Assembly (NCBI GenBank): GCA_016196035.1
Contig: JACPYM010000030.1
Span: forward strand, 1 to 62,278
Length of the DNA: 62,278 nt
Source of the DNA: Acidobacteriota bacterium
Lineage (GTDB): Bacteria; Acidobacteriota; Blastocatellia; RBC074
Direction: 5' to 3'
The translations under genes and the position numbers were made by a program. Position 1 is the stretch's first letter; every line of letters begins with the position of its first letter. The notes below the pieces were generated by a model. It did no database searches and was not told where the DNA came from. It saw only the letters and a list, made by a program, of their open reading frames with translations. Below, one piece after another: positions 1 through 10,320 of the stretch.

Positions 1-155
1 GCGGCCGGCCGTTGCGCCTGCTTCCATTTGTAGAGCACGCCCTCCCCGACCCCCAAGGCGTGGGCGACGGTCGGCACCGATTGGCCGAGCCGCAGCAAAT
101 CCAGGGCCTGTTGTTTGTAGGCATCTTCATACTTGCGCCGCCACCGAATAGTCAT
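1..155 (-). CDS. IS3-family transposase OrfA, partial (runs off the left edge)
   Basis: Read on the minus strand from an ATG at 155, the frame gives an N-terminal OrfA helix-turn-helix domain (starts MTIRWRRKYEDAYKQQALDL and continues with GVGEGVLYKWKQ). OrfA proteins of this family bind the IS ends and, by frameshifting with OrfB, supply the transposase. The rest of the gene lies outside the window. The product is similar to, but clearly distinct from, the OrfA encoded at 693-953, so these are two different elements in opposite orientation. The coding homology starts directly where the sigma-factor gene breaks off, with no room for a normal IS terminus, so the left end of this element was probably lost. 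Confidence 0.75.
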   Translation of the reverse strand, partial: MTIRWRRKYEDAYKQQALDLLRLGQSVPTVAHALGVGEGVLYKWKQAQRPA

Positions 156-591
156 GAACGTGGAGAAGCGTTAGCACAAGTTTGTCGTCGTCCGGTAATC
201 TGGCCAATAGCTTATATATAGTTGCTGAGGCATTTTGGCTGTCATTGAGTCCAAAGAAATCCGCAAAAGAGCTTGTCGCGAGCTTGTGCTCCAACCAATC
301 TGTTTCATTCTCTGTGAGATCGGTCACTAGCATCTCGTTGCGTTTTTTACGCCGGCGTAATTCATTATAGCAATTATTGATGGCAATTTTGGCTAACCAT
401 TGTTCAAAAGATGCTCCTCGTCGATAGCTAGAGAGTGAAAAATAAGCCTTGGAAAAGGTTTCCTGCGTAATATCTTCGACGGTCTCTTTCGAGCGAAAGA
501 AGTGCCAAGCAATGGTAATGATGCGCCGGAGGTGACGTTGAAATAAGTATTCGTACACACTTTGTTGGCCCGCTAGTACCTGCTCAATCAA
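127..591 (-). pseudogene. Truncated ECF RNA polymerase sigma factor
   Basis: The reading frame carries sigma region 2 of an extracytoplasmic-function sigma factor (FQRHLRRIITIAWHFFRSKE, then EDITQETFSKAYFSLSSYR) and the beginning of region 4 (LARLPDDDKLVLTLLHVHDY). Region 4, which contacts the -35 element, is cut off where the IS3 sequence starts at about 140-150; only a few IS-encoded residues follow before a stop. At the 5' end, sigma-like coding continues upstream of the TTG at 591 (LTDDELIEQ) until an in-frame TAG near 657, without an ATG. The N-terminus may therefore also have been lost. The fragment is sandwiched between two IS3 remnants and is almost certainly non-functional. Confidence 0.72.
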
Positions 592-692
592 TTCATCATC
601 AGTCAGAAAATTGGGGTGAGGGGATGATTGAGATAACCCCTGTAAATGATGACACTATAGCTCCCTTATTATATTATAGGTCGTGTATCACA

Positions 693-953
693 GTGGAAGC
701 TTTCCAAAAGCGCCGCAAGTATGATGATGCCTTTAAGCAACAAGCCTTGCAGATGATGCGGATGGGGCAATCCGTGCCGAGCATCGCGTTGGCGTTGGGC
801 GTGGGCGAAAGCTTGCTGTACAAATGGAAACAAGCGCTCCAGCCAGCCGCGCAAGATCAAGAGCTTAAGCAGGTGCGGTCAAAACTCAAACAAGTAGAAA
901 TAGAACGGGACATCTTAAAAAAAGCCTTGAGCATTTTTTGCCGTCCGACGTGA
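693..953 (+). CDS. IS3-family transposase OrfA
   Basis: Encodes a small HTH protein: a KRRKYDDAFKQQALQM start, a second helix with GVGESLLYKWKQ, and a C-terminal heptad region (LKQVRSKLKQVEIERDILKK) typical of the OrfA leucine zipper. The frame is open upstream to 624, but family similarity begins about at the GTG at 693. OrfB follows in another frame and overlaps by 16 bases, the classical arrangement for programmed -1 frameshifting. A run of A (TTAAAAAAAG, about 916-924) sits just before the overlap and could serve as the slippery site. OrfA appears intact, but its partner is broken, so the element should be unable to move by itself. Confidence 0.78.
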   Translation: MEAFQKRRKYDDAFKQQALQMMRMGQSVPSIALALGVGESLLYKWKQALQPAAQDQELKQVRSKLKQVEIERDILKKALSIFCRPT

Positions 954-1825
954 CGCAGCGTTTTGCGTTTATCGCGTCACAAGCAACGGCTTTTGCGATC
1001 AGGGATCTTTGTCAAACGTTAGGTGTCAGTCGCCGCGGTTATTACGCGTGGCAGCAGCGGCCTGCGCCCACTGATGAACTGACGCCCGCGGTCACGAAAG
1101 CCTTTTGGCGACACGCGCGGCGGTCGGTTCGCGGCGTTTGACCGTCGAGTTGCAGGCGGATAAACACGCCATCAGACGACGCGGCATACGGCGCATCATG
1201 CAAGCCGAAAAGCTGCGGGCGATTCAACCGAAAAGCTGCGTGCCGCGCACGACGGACTCACGCCACGGCGGGCGGCTGAGTCCGCCTCTGCTGGCGGGGC
1301 TAACGGACTCACGCCACGGCCAGGCGTTCGTAAGCGACCTCACGTACTGGCCGCTGCAAAATGGGGGCTGGGCCTTCCTGGCGACCCGCCAGCTTGTGGG
1401 CTGGTGCGTGGCCGCAAACATGGAAGCGCGCGTTGTCAGCCGCGCCCTGTAGCAAGCGATCGTGCGCCTCAAACCGCCGCGCGGCTTGCTCCTGCACAGT
1501 GATCGCGGCGGGCAATACGTTGATGCAGAGTTTCGCGCTTTGCGCGCGGCCAATGGCTACGAACAAAGCATGAGTCGCGCGGGCGAGACCTACGACAATG
1601 CGCACGCGGAAAGCTTGTTTTCACGCTACAAAGCGGAGCTGCTTCGGCGACGGCGCGGAACGCGCCGTCGCCGAAGCAGAACTCGAATCGTTTGATTACA
1701 TCGAACGCTATTACAACCCCATTCGTCGGCATTCAGCTTTGGGCTACCTGAGCCCACAAGATTTTGAAGCCGCCTATTATCAAACAGCGAAAATGGACTC
1801 GCTCAAATTACAAGAAAGGACTTAA
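938..1825 (+). pseudogene. IS3-family transposase OrfB (DDE integrase core), multiply broken
   Basis: All parts of an rve-type integrase can be read, but only by changing frame. The N-terminal helper domain (LCQTLGVSRRGYYAWQ) occupies 938-1140. The frame shifts near 1120-1140 into RRLTVELQADKHAIRRRGIR, the first catalytic Asp region is in QAFVSDLTYWPLQNG, and a TAG at 1450-1452 interrupts before LLLHSDRGGQYVDAEFRALR. A second shift near 1640-1680 leads into ELESFDYIERYYNPIRRHSA and the stop at 1825. The sequence around LATRQLVGW also looks short of several residues. The second frameshift coincides with a perfect hairpin insertion (1639-1679). An 18-bp direct repeat occurs at 1252-1269 and 1303-1320. 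Confidence 0.82.
1639..1679. repeat. Perfect 19-bp-arm hairpin inside broken OrfB
   Basis: Bases 1639-1657 are the exact reverse complement of 1661-1679, with a 3-nt loop (GAA). The hairpin lies at the point where the OrfB frame shifts, in a loop of the integrase that is normally short, so it looks like an inserted palindrome. Confidence 0.85.
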
Positions 1826-1871
1826 GCTAAGAGAGTCACGTGTCCACCAAAACGTGACCACCTCAGTCAGC

Positions 1872-1943
1872 CATCATCACTGGCACGCAACCGTAGCTGA
1901 TTTAAGAAAAGCGGTGGATGGCTACTATCAAAAAACCGGATAA
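1872..1943 (+). pseudogene. Possible C-terminal scrap of another transposase
   Basis: A short stretch translates to WHATVADLRKAVDGYYQKTG followed by a stop. It looks like the end of an IS630-like DDE transposase. Nothing else of that gene is visible. The remainder of the gap (to 2006) shows no gene. Confidence 0.28.
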
Positions 1944-2006
1944 TTTCGGCCCGACATCTAGGTGTGTTTTACATATAGCACATAGATTCAACTATTAAGG
2001 CCATTT

Positions 2007-4388
2007 TTAAAGGTAGTGTAATTTGACCTGAATAGTACTTGCCAGCGCTAAAAATAAAGCATGTGGAGACCATGCTGCAATTGAGATAGGTATTGTCCCT
2101 CGTTTGCCTGCTGCCTCAAAGATACTTAATATTCCCCAGAAGAGCAGAGCTAGAGCGGCGCTAATTGCAATGGAAGAAAATCTTGATTGATATTGTCTTC
2201 GTATCTGCAAAAGGCAAACTGGAAAAGCTAAAAAAAGTAAAGTAATACATGCGAAAGGGAAAGCGATTTTCTGCATTTGTTCCATGCGTAATGCAGTAGT
2301 GGGCAAGCCTGTTCTTTCAACTTGTAAGATATAATTTTGGAGCTGGTTAGAGGTCATCTTATTCGCCTCATGATTGGCCCTTTCATGTAGCGATTCGCGA
2401 TTTATTAGTTCTGGGGGCGGCTCACTCAGGTTTATAAACTCAAAGTTAGCGAGTCCGTTATCCCCAATTTTATAGCGAAAGCTAGCTGACGCATACGCGC
2501 TATTAGCGAGCGTGTTAACTGCGTCAAAGTGAATTACTTCATCCAAGTAGTAGTCAGGATTGGTCAATTTAAAAATTAAAGCTGTTAGCCTTTGATTACC
2601 GTTGTTATCAATTAAACGATAGCCAAAAATTGTAGCCGAGTCTTCGTCAGACACCCATTGTCTATCAAATGCGATTGTTACATCTTCCAATGTTTTACCT
2701 TTAATTTTCCGATAGCGATTATCCTGTTGCCGATTACTAAAAGGAAGAAATGTTTCGGATAAAAATAAAATACCGAGAAATATCGAGCAAGCTGCTATAA
2801 TGATAGGTAAGGTAAGACGTAATGGATGAGTCGTGTAGTAGAATAAAATGGTCAATTGCCCGGTTCTTGCTAAAGCAGTTGCGGTGGTTGCTACTGCGAG
2901 AAGTATGCTAAAGGGAATAATATAATAAATAACCTGTGGAGAAAGCCAAGCCAAATAGCTTAGAGCAAAGCCCAGCCTAACATTATTTCTGACAAGAGAG
3001 GGTGCTATATCAAGGAGTGTAAACAGGATGATTGTGGCAGCTAAGATCGCCAATATCAGCGCAAAAAATTTAGCAAACTCGCTAATAACTAAATAATGCC
3101 CTAAATTAAAAGATGGAGACCTATTGCTTCTCTCAAAGCGATTTAGGAGGGTATCTTTTTTTCCATAGGTAAATGTGAGCGTTCTCCTGAAACGTAAGAA
3201 ACAAGTGCTAATTGAGCTTAACATGCTTATGTAGTTTTTGGTCAGTATCCATTTGAGGGTTACTAAGGTCAAACAAGGAGCTAAGAATCCTAATAGCAGA
3301 CTTTGATGGCTTATCACCCTATTCCTCAATGCTAGATTCTGACAATAAGTTATTGAAGCATGGAAAATCACGAGGAGCAGAAAACCTGAGAGGAGTAAAA
3401 AAGATCTTCGCGCAGATTTTGCATGTAACTTATTAGTTAATACCAACACACAGAGCGAAGCAAAAATACAAGCGAATGCATTAGCAACACGTTTGAACAC
3501 TTCGACTTCGATTTCATTTTCGATTTCATTATGTAAAGCGACTTCTGGTTTCTTCTTCTGTAACCTGCTAATTAAGCTACTCATGCTAGATAACTGAACA
3601 GGGCTATCGAATTCAGCTTCAGTTGGTAAAATTGAAGTAGGGTGTTTTGCAGGGGTAATCTTAATTATATTTTCCTTGAAGACACTTGTAATATGATCCT
3701 CGGTGGATAGCAGGTTGTCGATGAGGACTCCATTCGACAACCTAAGCTCAAAGAAGTTTAGGCTCTCATTGAGCGGTGCTAAGCTGCCTGACTTGGCAGC
3801 AAGTAACTGAATTTTATCTTGTGCCTCATCCTTCCTGAGAAGTAAAATCCCGTTCCACCTTCCAGTCTGTTGATCAACGCTTTTGACTTTAAACAAAAGC
3901 CCTGGAAACTCCGATACAAATGTCTGAGGTTTAATTTGGGTTGCTGCCTTGCCTAATGCGAGATTGTTTCGGGCATCTTTTAGTTTAGCAATTGCTTGTG
4001 GTGCGATATTCCAATTCAGTAACAAGGTCAAAACAAACCCAACCACACCTATACAAATAAAAGGCCCTTGTTTAGTAAGCCAATTAAGACCGCTAGCCTC
4101 AAATACCCCCCATTCATGATCGGCAACGAAGCGGGAAAGCGTCACAATTTCGCTAATTACAATGGCAACAGGCAGTGTGAAGGTAAAAATTGGCGGTAAC
4201 AGGCTTGCTAGAGTTTGGAATAATACCTGCCAAGTGATCAGTGGGGAAATCAACAACTCGCTGTTTCGCGAAAGTTGCTGACAAAGCACTAAAATTGTCA
4301 AAATCGCTAGGGTGATAAGACAAAGCGGAAGTATTTCTAAAATCAAGTAACGGGGAACTAGTCGATTAATACTGGTAGCAGAAAGCAT
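2007..4388 (-). CDS. Fused LptF-LptG lipopolysaccharide export permease
   Basis: Two YjgP/YjgQ-family permeases are joined in one 793-residue chain. LptF and LptG are normally separate ~360-residue proteins that form the membrane part of the LptB2FG ABC transporter, which extracts LPS from the inner membrane and passes it to LptC. The N-terminal half has helices at roughly residues 14-38, 56-86 and 108-125, a beta-jellyroll region (~130-260), then helices at ~300-384. The second half repeats the plan from ~residue 430 (EFAKFFALILAILAATIILF), with its own periplasmic domain and C-terminal helices ending near 790. The ATG at 4388 gives a natural start. The gene is markedly AT-rich compared with the region right of 10 kb. 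No lptB is in the window. Order of halves is F-like then G-like by position only. Confidence 0.85.
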   Translation of the reverse strand: MLSATSINRLVPRYLILEILPLCLITLAILTILVLCQQLSRNSELLISPLITWQVLFQTLASLLPPIFTFTLPVAIVISEIVTLSRFVADHEWGVFEASGLNWLTKQGPFICIGVVGFVLTLLLNWNIAPQAIAKLKDARNNLALGKAATQIKPQTFVSEFPGLLFKVKSVDQQTGRWNGILLLRKDEAQDKIQLLAAKSGSLAPLNESLNFFELRLSNGVLIDNLLSTEDHITSVFKENIIKITPAKHPTSILPTEAEFDSPVQLSSMSSLISRLQKKKPEVALHNEIENEIEVEVFKRVANAFACIFASLCVLVLTNKLHAKSARRSFLLLSGFLLLVIFHASITYCQNLALRNRVISHQSLLLGFLAPCLTLVTLKWILTKNYISMLSSISTCFLRFRRTLTFTYGKKDTLLNRFERSNRSPSFNLGHYLVISEFAKFFALILAILAATIILFTLLDIAPSLVRNNVRLGFALSYLAWLSPQVIYYIIPFSILLAVATTATALARTGQLTILFYYTTHPLRLTLPIIIAACSIFLGILFLSETFLPFSNRQQDNRYRKIKGKTLEDVTIAFDRQWVSDEDSATIFGYRLIDNNGNQRLTALIFKLTNPDYYLDEVIHFDAVNTLANSAYASASFRYKIGDNGLANFEFINLSEPPPELINRESLHERANHEANKMTSNQLQNYILQVERTGLPTTALRMEQMQKIAFPFACITLLFLAFPVCLLQIRRQYQSRFSSIAISAALALLFWGILSIFEAAGKRGTIPISIAAWSPHALFLALASTIQVKLHYL

Positions 4389-4430
4389 TGATATGATTAA
4401 GTCCGAGTCTGATAATAGTTATTATGAAAA

Positions 4431-5039
4431 TTAAACACTACAATCACCTGAAACATTGATCAATCTTACCCGATACTCAGCTAATGACTCACTAACTCCA
4501 AAATGGCGGGCAATCGCAGCTAATGTAAATCCTTGAGTAAGCATCAATCGCAGACCATGATAGGGGACAAGTGCGGCAGCACCTACACCATATGCTTCAG
4601 ACTCTATTTTGAGATCATATTCTCTAGCTCCTGCAATATCTGAAGAAATTCGATTTCGCCGATGACCCAATAACACATGACAAATCTCCTCCATTAACGT
4701 TGCAACAAGTCTGTTTGGTGCCTGTGTAGCGTTCAATACTATAAGCACACTACCATCTTGTTGAGTACCCGAAGAAATTCCAGACCAATGCCCCGCACTA
4801 TCTATAAGCAAAACTTTGGCATTAATTTCCGACATCTCAGATACATCCTTCACAAACATAACCTTCATACCAAGCTGGACGGCTAGATCATATGGATTTA
4901 ATCGAGCAAGGGATGTTAACTGAGCAAAATTACGAATTTGAATCGCGCTTTTCTCGTATTCCCTCGTTCTGCCGCGAAGAGTTCCCAACATTACGCCGAT
5001 ACCCCTCATATGCAATTCGAAAAAGCTCTGATAACGCAT
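4431..5039 (-). CDS. ImmA/IrrE-family metallopeptidase-like protein
   Basis: The central segment ATLMEEICHVLLGHRRN matches the zinc-peptidase motif of the ImmA/IrrE family, but the first His of HExxH is Glu here (EEICH). Later Glu-rich sequence (KIESEAYGVGAAALVPY) corresponds to the third zinc-ligand helix, and the C-terminus (LAAIARHFGVSESLAEYRVR) is the HTH-like tail typical of the family. ImmA-type proteins cleave a partner XRE repressor to derepress mobile or stress genes. The upstream XRE gene overlaps in another frame, supporting such a pair. Possible starts are ATG 5039, 5009 or 4991; the last gives the smallest overlap (62 nt). Activity is uncertain because of the His substitution. 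Confidence 0.72.
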   Translation of the reverse strand: MRYQSFFELHMRGIGVMLGTLRGRTREYEKSAIQIRNFAQLTSLARLNPYDLAVQLGMKVMFVKDVSEMSEINAKVLLIDSAGHWSGISSGTQQDGSVLIVLNATQAPNRLVATLMEEICHVLLGHRRNRISSDIAGAREYDLKIESEAYGVGAAALVPYHGLRLMLTQGFTLAAIARHFGVSESLAEYRVRLINVSGDCSV

Positions 5040-5385
5040 ACGCTGTTTCAGGAGTCAATTCTGGATCTGCTCTCAAATACGCTTCAACAATTGAGGGGGT
5101 AGGTTCATTTGGATAGTGCACCACCATTTGAGACCTTTCAGTCCAAAGACTATCAGCCAACCCTACAATCCTTTCAATTGGAATTTCTAACCATCGGCAA
5201 AGTTTTGCCAATGTCGTCGCATCAGGAATAAAACCCTTTGCTGTCTCAATCCTAGATAACGTCGAGGGGCTAACTCCAGTGAGTTTAGCTACGGCCCGAA
5301 GAGAAAGATGTCCAGCTTCTCTCTTTCGGGTCACATGTTTTCCCAGTTCCTTGACGTTAATCAAGTCTGCACGATTCGCTATCAT
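4930..5385 (-). CDS. XRE-family HTH transcriptional regulator
   Basis: This 151-residue protein has a Cro/CI-type helix-turn-helix at about residues 12-65 (LRAVAKLTGVSPSTLSRIET), followed by a region without recognised motifs and a charged tail. The ATG at 5385 starts the frame. It is translated just before the ImmA/IrrE-like gene with an out-of-frame overlap, which suggests coupled translation and a repressor-protease (or antitoxin-toxin-like) pair. The target operator is not evident; autoregulation from the preceding non-coding stretch is an inference. Confidence 0.75.
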   Translation of the reverse strand: MIANRADLINVKELGKHVTRKREAGHLSLRAVAKLTGVSPSTLSRIETAKGFIPDATTLAKLCRWLEIPIERIVGLADSLWTERSQMVVHYPNEPTPSIVEAYLRADPELTPETAYALSELFRIAYEGYRRNVGNSSRQNEGIREKRDSNS

Positions 5386-5712
5386 TTATCTATCCCTCCA
5401 AACCAAATTTATCTTGGCAAGCCAACCAGCTGCCAATTGGTCGGACGGCAAAAAATGCTCAAGGCTTATTTTATAATGTCCCGTTCGGTCTCAATCTATT
5501 TGAGTCGCCAACGCAACAGCGACCCTAAGCGTACCTTCTTTACTGCAATCTTCTACAAGCCACCAGGGCAATCACATTTAATTTCGGAGTATTTCCAATT
5601 TTCGCCCAGTAAGCGCGTGGCTTCGACCGTTGCCCTGTCCCTGTACAAGCCACTGTCTCTGGCGGTGGTAGCTGACTTATGCGGCTAATAGCGACTTTAA
5701 TTAGGCATAATC
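5386..5712. other. Non-coding stretch between ahcY and the XRE gene
   Basis: The 327 bases hold no convincing gene; short open frames on both strands have no recognisable sequence. The stretch must contain the end of the ahcY transcript and the promoter of the XRE/ImmA pair, but I see no clear hairpin-plus-T terminator or consensus promoter. Confidence 0.4.
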
Positions 5713-7002
<1,290 letters not shown>

Positions 7003-8154
7003 TTAAAGACCCGCAGCCGCACGAAGTTTTTCGGCTTTATCGGTAGCCTCCCAAGTGAAAGAGGACTCCCTTCGCCCGAAGTGGCCAAACGCAGCCGTGG
7101 CTTTGTAGATTGGCTGACGAAGGTTTAGTGAACTAATAATGCCTTTTGGCGTCAATTCAAAATTGGCGCGAATTATTTCTGCAAGCTTTTCTTCGTCAAT
7201 TTTCGCAGTACCAAAACAGTCTATATAAACCGAAACTGGCTCTGCCACCCCAATAGCATAAGCTAATTGAACTTGGCAGCGGTCCGCCAAGCCAGCAGCT
7301 ACCACGTTTTTCGCAATATAGCGCGCCATATAACACGCTGAGCGATCCACCTTGGTCGGGTCTTTGCCAGAGAAAGCGCCACCACCATGCGGGGCCGCTC
7401 CTCCGTATGTATCCACAATGATTTTACGACCCGTTAATCCAGTATCACCCATTGGGCCGCCGACCACGAAACGTCCTGTGGGGTTGACGTAATACTTCGT
7501 GTTGGCATCCAGCAAATTGCCAGGAATAACTGGTTTGATGACATGGTCAATAATGTCTTCGCGAATCTGGTCGGCCCCCGCTTCAGGGCTGTGTTGGGTG
7601 GAAACGACAACTGCGTCAACGCGTATAGGCTTCCCATTTTCATATTCCACAGTCACCTGTGACTTACCATCCGCCCTTAAATAGGGTAGTGTTCCGTCGC
7701 GGCGGACTTCGCTTAAGCGCCGTACCAAATGGTGTGCGAGTTGAATCGGGGTTGGCATCAATTCTGGATTTTCACTGCACGCATAACCGAACATAAGACC
7801 TTGGTCTCCTGCACCGCCAGTGTCTACGCCCATTGCGATATCTGGTGATTGCGTGTTGATCGCGGACATCACGGCACAAGTGTCGCAATCGAATCCATAT
7901 TCTGCATTGTCATAGCCAATTTCGCGTACCGTTTCACGCGCCACCTTGGCGTAATCAACGCGAGCGGTCGTAGTAATTTCACCACTAATTAAAAGCAACC
8001 CCGTTGTCGCGAAAGATTCACAAGCCACGCGAGCAGTGGGGTCTTGACGTAACACCTCATCCAAAATAGCGTCTGAAATCTGGTCGCAAATCTTGTCTGG
8101 ATGGCCTTCGGTGACAGACTCCGAAGTAAACAAAAAACGTCCGTGCTGTTTCAC
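7003..8154 (-). CDS. metK: S-adenosylmethionine synthetase
   Basis: Makes S-adenosylmethionine from methionine and ATP in the cytoplasm. The 383-residue chain has all the family landmarks: [20 protein letters not shown] near the N-terminus, the signature [12 protein letters not shown], and the P-loop-like [17 protein letters not shown]. The start is a GTG at 8154, decided by a strong AGGAGG ribosome-binding site about six bases upstream (8163-8168). It is followed closely by ahcY. The 107-nt leader back to xerD shows no SAM riboswitch that I can recognise. Confidence 0.97.
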   Translation of the reverse strand: MKQHGRFLFTSESVTEGHPDKICDQISDAILDEVLRQDPTARVACESFATTGLLLISGEITTTARVDYAKVARETVREIGYDNAEYGFDCDTCAVMSAINTQSPDIAMGVDTGGAGDQGLMFGYACSENPELMPTPIQLAHHLVRRLSEVRRDGTLPYLRADGKSQVTVEYENGKPIRVDAVVVSTQHSPEAGADQIREDIIDHVIKPVIPGNLLDANTKYYVNPTGRFVVGGPMGDTGLTGRKIIVDTYGGAAPHGGGAFSGKDPTKVDRSACYMARYIAKNVVAAGLADRCQVQLAYAIGVAEPVSVYIDCFGTAKIDEEKLAEIIRANFELTPKGIISSLNLRQPIYKATAAFGHFGRRESSFTWEATDKAEKLRAAAGL

Positions 8155-8261
8155 AATTTCCTCCTGGATTTATGATTGCCTATACAGGCGAATGGAGCTT
8201 AGCTAGTAAAGTCGGTGAGGGTGTCATAGGGTCGACAATCTGTCAAGGAGCGCCTTAGCAG

Positions 8262-9203
8262 TCAGGAACGTGGGTGGAATTTCTTGTACGCATCTTGCAA
8301 ATTTTCGTTGGTGACGTGTGTGTAAATCTGGGTGGTGCTGATGTCACTGTGTCCGAGCATCATTTGAACAGAACGTAAATCAGCGCCATTACGCAACAAA
8401 ACTGTGGCGAAACTGTGCCGCATCATGTGAGGAGTTACGTAATCAATCTTGGCTTGTTGTCCGTAACCTTTAATAAGCTTCCAGAACTTCTGGCGGGTGA
8501 GCGGAGCGCCGCCAAACTCAACAAATAGATAGTCGCTACCCTTTCCCTGTAGCAATCTTGGCCGCGCGGCAAAGTAGCGCTTCAGATAATCAACTGCGGA
8601 TTTGCCGATTGGCACGCGCCGTTGTTTCGTGCCTTTGCCGAAGCAATTGATCACCCCTCTATCCCAATCCAGATCACTTAGTTTCAAACTGATTAGTTCT
8701 GAAACCCGTAGCCCCGTGGCATACAAGACTTCCAGCATCGCTTTATCACGCAAGCCGACATCGTCATTTAGCGTGGGCTGAGCCAAAAGTCGCTCTACGT
8801 CGTCATTGTTTAGAAAGCTCGGTAGGGTTTGCCATGATTTACGTGATTCGATCAGGCTTGAAGGGTCACGCCGAAGAATTCCCTCGGCAAGTAGAAACTT
8901 GAAAAACCCTTTGATGACCGAAGTGAAGCGCGCCATTGAGGCGTCACCTGCGTTTCCATCCTTGAGCTCCGCAAATAATTCAATCAGGTCACTACGTTCT
9001 ATCGAAAGTAGATCCTTTTCATGTTCCTCCGCAAAGCAACTTAGTTTGGAGAGATCATTGCGATATGCCTCAAGCGTATTGGCCGCCAAGCCTTTCTCAA
9101 CTTTTAGATAAGCAAGGTAGCGCCGAACATACTCATTTTCTACCGCAGCCGGTAGCATCTTTTGTGGTGCTCTATTGTCAGCGCTTCGCGACTTCCTTAG
9201 CAT
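8262..9203 (-). CDS. xerD: Tyrosine recombinase, XerD-like
   Basis: A 313-residue site-specific recombinase of the XerC/XerD type, which resolves chromosome dimers at dif sites with the septal translocase FtsK. The N-terminal SAM-like core-binding domain is at ~25-110 (YLKVEKGLAANTLEAYRNDL). The catalytic domain carries the full set of residues: Arg in TGLRVSELISL, Lys in GKGTKQRRVPIG, H-x-x-R in PHMMRHSFA, His in LGHSDISTTQ, and the nucleophilic Tyr in TQIYTHV. The first ~15 residues lie outside the family core, and an internal Met16 is an alternative start. No integrase-associated att sites or prophage genes are nearby, so a housekeeping role is more likely than phage integration. XerC versus XerD cannot be decided from this alone. 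Confidence 0.88.
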   Translation of the reverse strand: MLRKSRSADNRAPQKMLPAAVENEYVRRYLAYLKVEKGLAANTLEAYRNDLSKLSCFAEEHEKDLLSIERSDLIELFAELKDGNAGDASMARFTSVIKGFFKFLLAEGILRRDPSSLIESRKSWQTLPSFLNNDDVERLLAQPTLNDDVGLRDKAMLEVLYATGLRVSELISLKLSDLDWDRGVINCFGKGTKQRRVPIGKSAVDYLKRYFAARPRLLQGKGSDYLFVEFGGAPLTRQKFWKLIKGYGQQAKIDYVTPHMMRHSFATVLLRNGADLRSVQMMLGHSDISTTQIYTHVTNENLQDAYKKFHPRS

Positions 9204-9366
9204 TTTTTTCTCTCCTCTTGAACAACAGCATCAGTCTACTTAGTATGGCGCTCCTATCTATAAGTGATTTTATATTATCAGACCCTGATTTATGCGTAAA
9301 TAGTTTTGTCTTATTCATGAAACTTTAGGAAACCTCCAGTAAACCTTTGGGGGAACAACGTAGCTT

Positions 9367-9906
9367 ATGAACTTAAAAATTGAGAATAAAGCAACCATCA
9401 AAATTCCCGGCGATTTGGACAAAACCGTCGCCAGTATTTTTCAAGTCATTCCGGTTGAACACACCCGTGGACTGCAACGCATCGTATTTGTTGACCAGAT
9501 CTCAATGGATGCCCGGCTGGCAACAATGGCTGGCAATAATAACCTGCCAGGCCTTTATCACCCTAAACAAGGCATTGTTCAGCCCTGGCTGGAAATTGCT
9601 GTAAGCGCTCTTTTACCGCCGGATAGTTTTTTTAAGCGGCTGGCTGCCAAGCTAAATTTCAAAGCCAACCTGGCTTATTTGCTGATCTCTTTGCAAGCCC
9701 AGCATTATCATTTCACCTTGGCGCACGGAATTAAGAAGAATCAGTATGAAGGCAAGATCCGCTCATACTCAGACAAGTACCATGAGCTTTGGCGTGAAGC
9801 GCAGGGTGGTTGGCGCGCCAAAATGTTTAAGCCCTTGCGCCCGTACATTGAAAAATGGGCGAAGAAATTGCGTACTCGATACGAGGCGGAGCAGCGCAAA
9901 ACCTAA
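9367..9906 (+). CDS. Hypothetical cytoplasmic protein (179 aa)
   Basis: I do not recognise the family. There is no signal peptide or membrane helix. The C-terminal half is very basic and rich in aromatic residues (YHELWREAQGGWRAKMFKPL), and a His-rich stretch (LQAQHYHFTLAHGIKK) faintly resembles a decayed metallopeptidase helix, but the motif is not complete. The ATG follows an AT-rich 163-bp region shared divergently with xerD. The next gene follows after about 50 bases on the same strand, so the two may be co-transcribed. Confidence 0.6.
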   Translation: MNLKIENKATIKIPGDLDKTVASIFQVIPVEHTRGLQRIVFVDQISMDARLATMAGNNNLPGLYHPKQGIVQPWLEIAVSALLPPDSFFKRLAAKLNFKANLAYLLISLQAQHYHFTLAHGIKKNQYEGKIRSYSDKYHELWREAQGGWRAKMFKPLRPYIEKWAKKLRTRYEAEQRKT

Positions 9907-9957
9907 GCCTTTCCACGAGCTTCAAATTGTTTTCCCGCGACAGGGAGTGACTAACTT

Positions 9958-10320
9958 ATGGCGATTCAAAGGAAGCGTGAGGAATTTGGCCGGGCGGTTG
10001 CGCGCGTGATTTTGGAGTCGTGTGAGCCAGTAGAATTGCCGCCCGCCGAAGTTGATGAACAGGGCGCTACGGTTGAGCGACAAGAGTTCCAAGCATATCT
10101 GCCAGAGCTATTTTCCGCCCTATGCGAGGGTGGCGCCGTCAAGCCAGTTCCTCTAGTGCAAAGCGACTCACTTTTCATCATCAACGGTGCGACAAGAACC
10201 TTTTGGGTGCGGTTATGGCATACCGACACCACACGCACAGCCGTTGCGCGACTGCATGTCGTAAATTGTTTGCCTCGTTCAGGCCAGGTCCAACTCAGTT
10301 TCAAGAGCCAAGGGTCATAA
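9958..10320 (+). CDS. Hypothetical protein (120 aa)
   Basis: An unrecognised small soluble protein. The sequence starts with a basic helix (MAIQRKREEFGRAVARVILE) and continues with an acidic, beta-rich part. It lies directly downstream of another unknown gene and converges with the GlcG/HbpS-type gene, the stop codons overlapping by about six bases. No motif suggests a function. Confidence 0.5.
   Translation: MAIQRKREEFGRAVARVILESCEPVELPPAEVDEQGATVERQEFQAYLPELFSALCEGGAVKPVPLVQSDSLFIINGATRTFWVRLWHTDTTRTAVARLHVVNCLPRSGQVQLSFKSQGS

Larger units (their letters stand above)
690..1863 (+). mobile_element. Degraded IS3-family insertion sequence
   Basis: This spans OrfA and the broken OrfB. A plausible right end is the segment around 1840-1863 (TGTCCACCAAAACGTGACCA), which resembles IS3-type termini. 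I could not find its inverted counterpart upstream of OrfA. The boundaries are therefore approximate, and the left end seems deleted. Confidence 0.55.

Noticed and set aside
5308-5688. Plus-strand open frame of 126 codons overlapping the XRE gene start
   Set aside because: No ribosome-binding site or recognisable sequence, and it is antisense to the regulator's N-terminus.
8155-8261. SAM riboswitch in the metK leader
   Set aside because: The 107-nt leader has a TTGACA-like box and a short GACA/TGTC repeat but none of the conserved SAM-binding cores I know, and no terminator pair.
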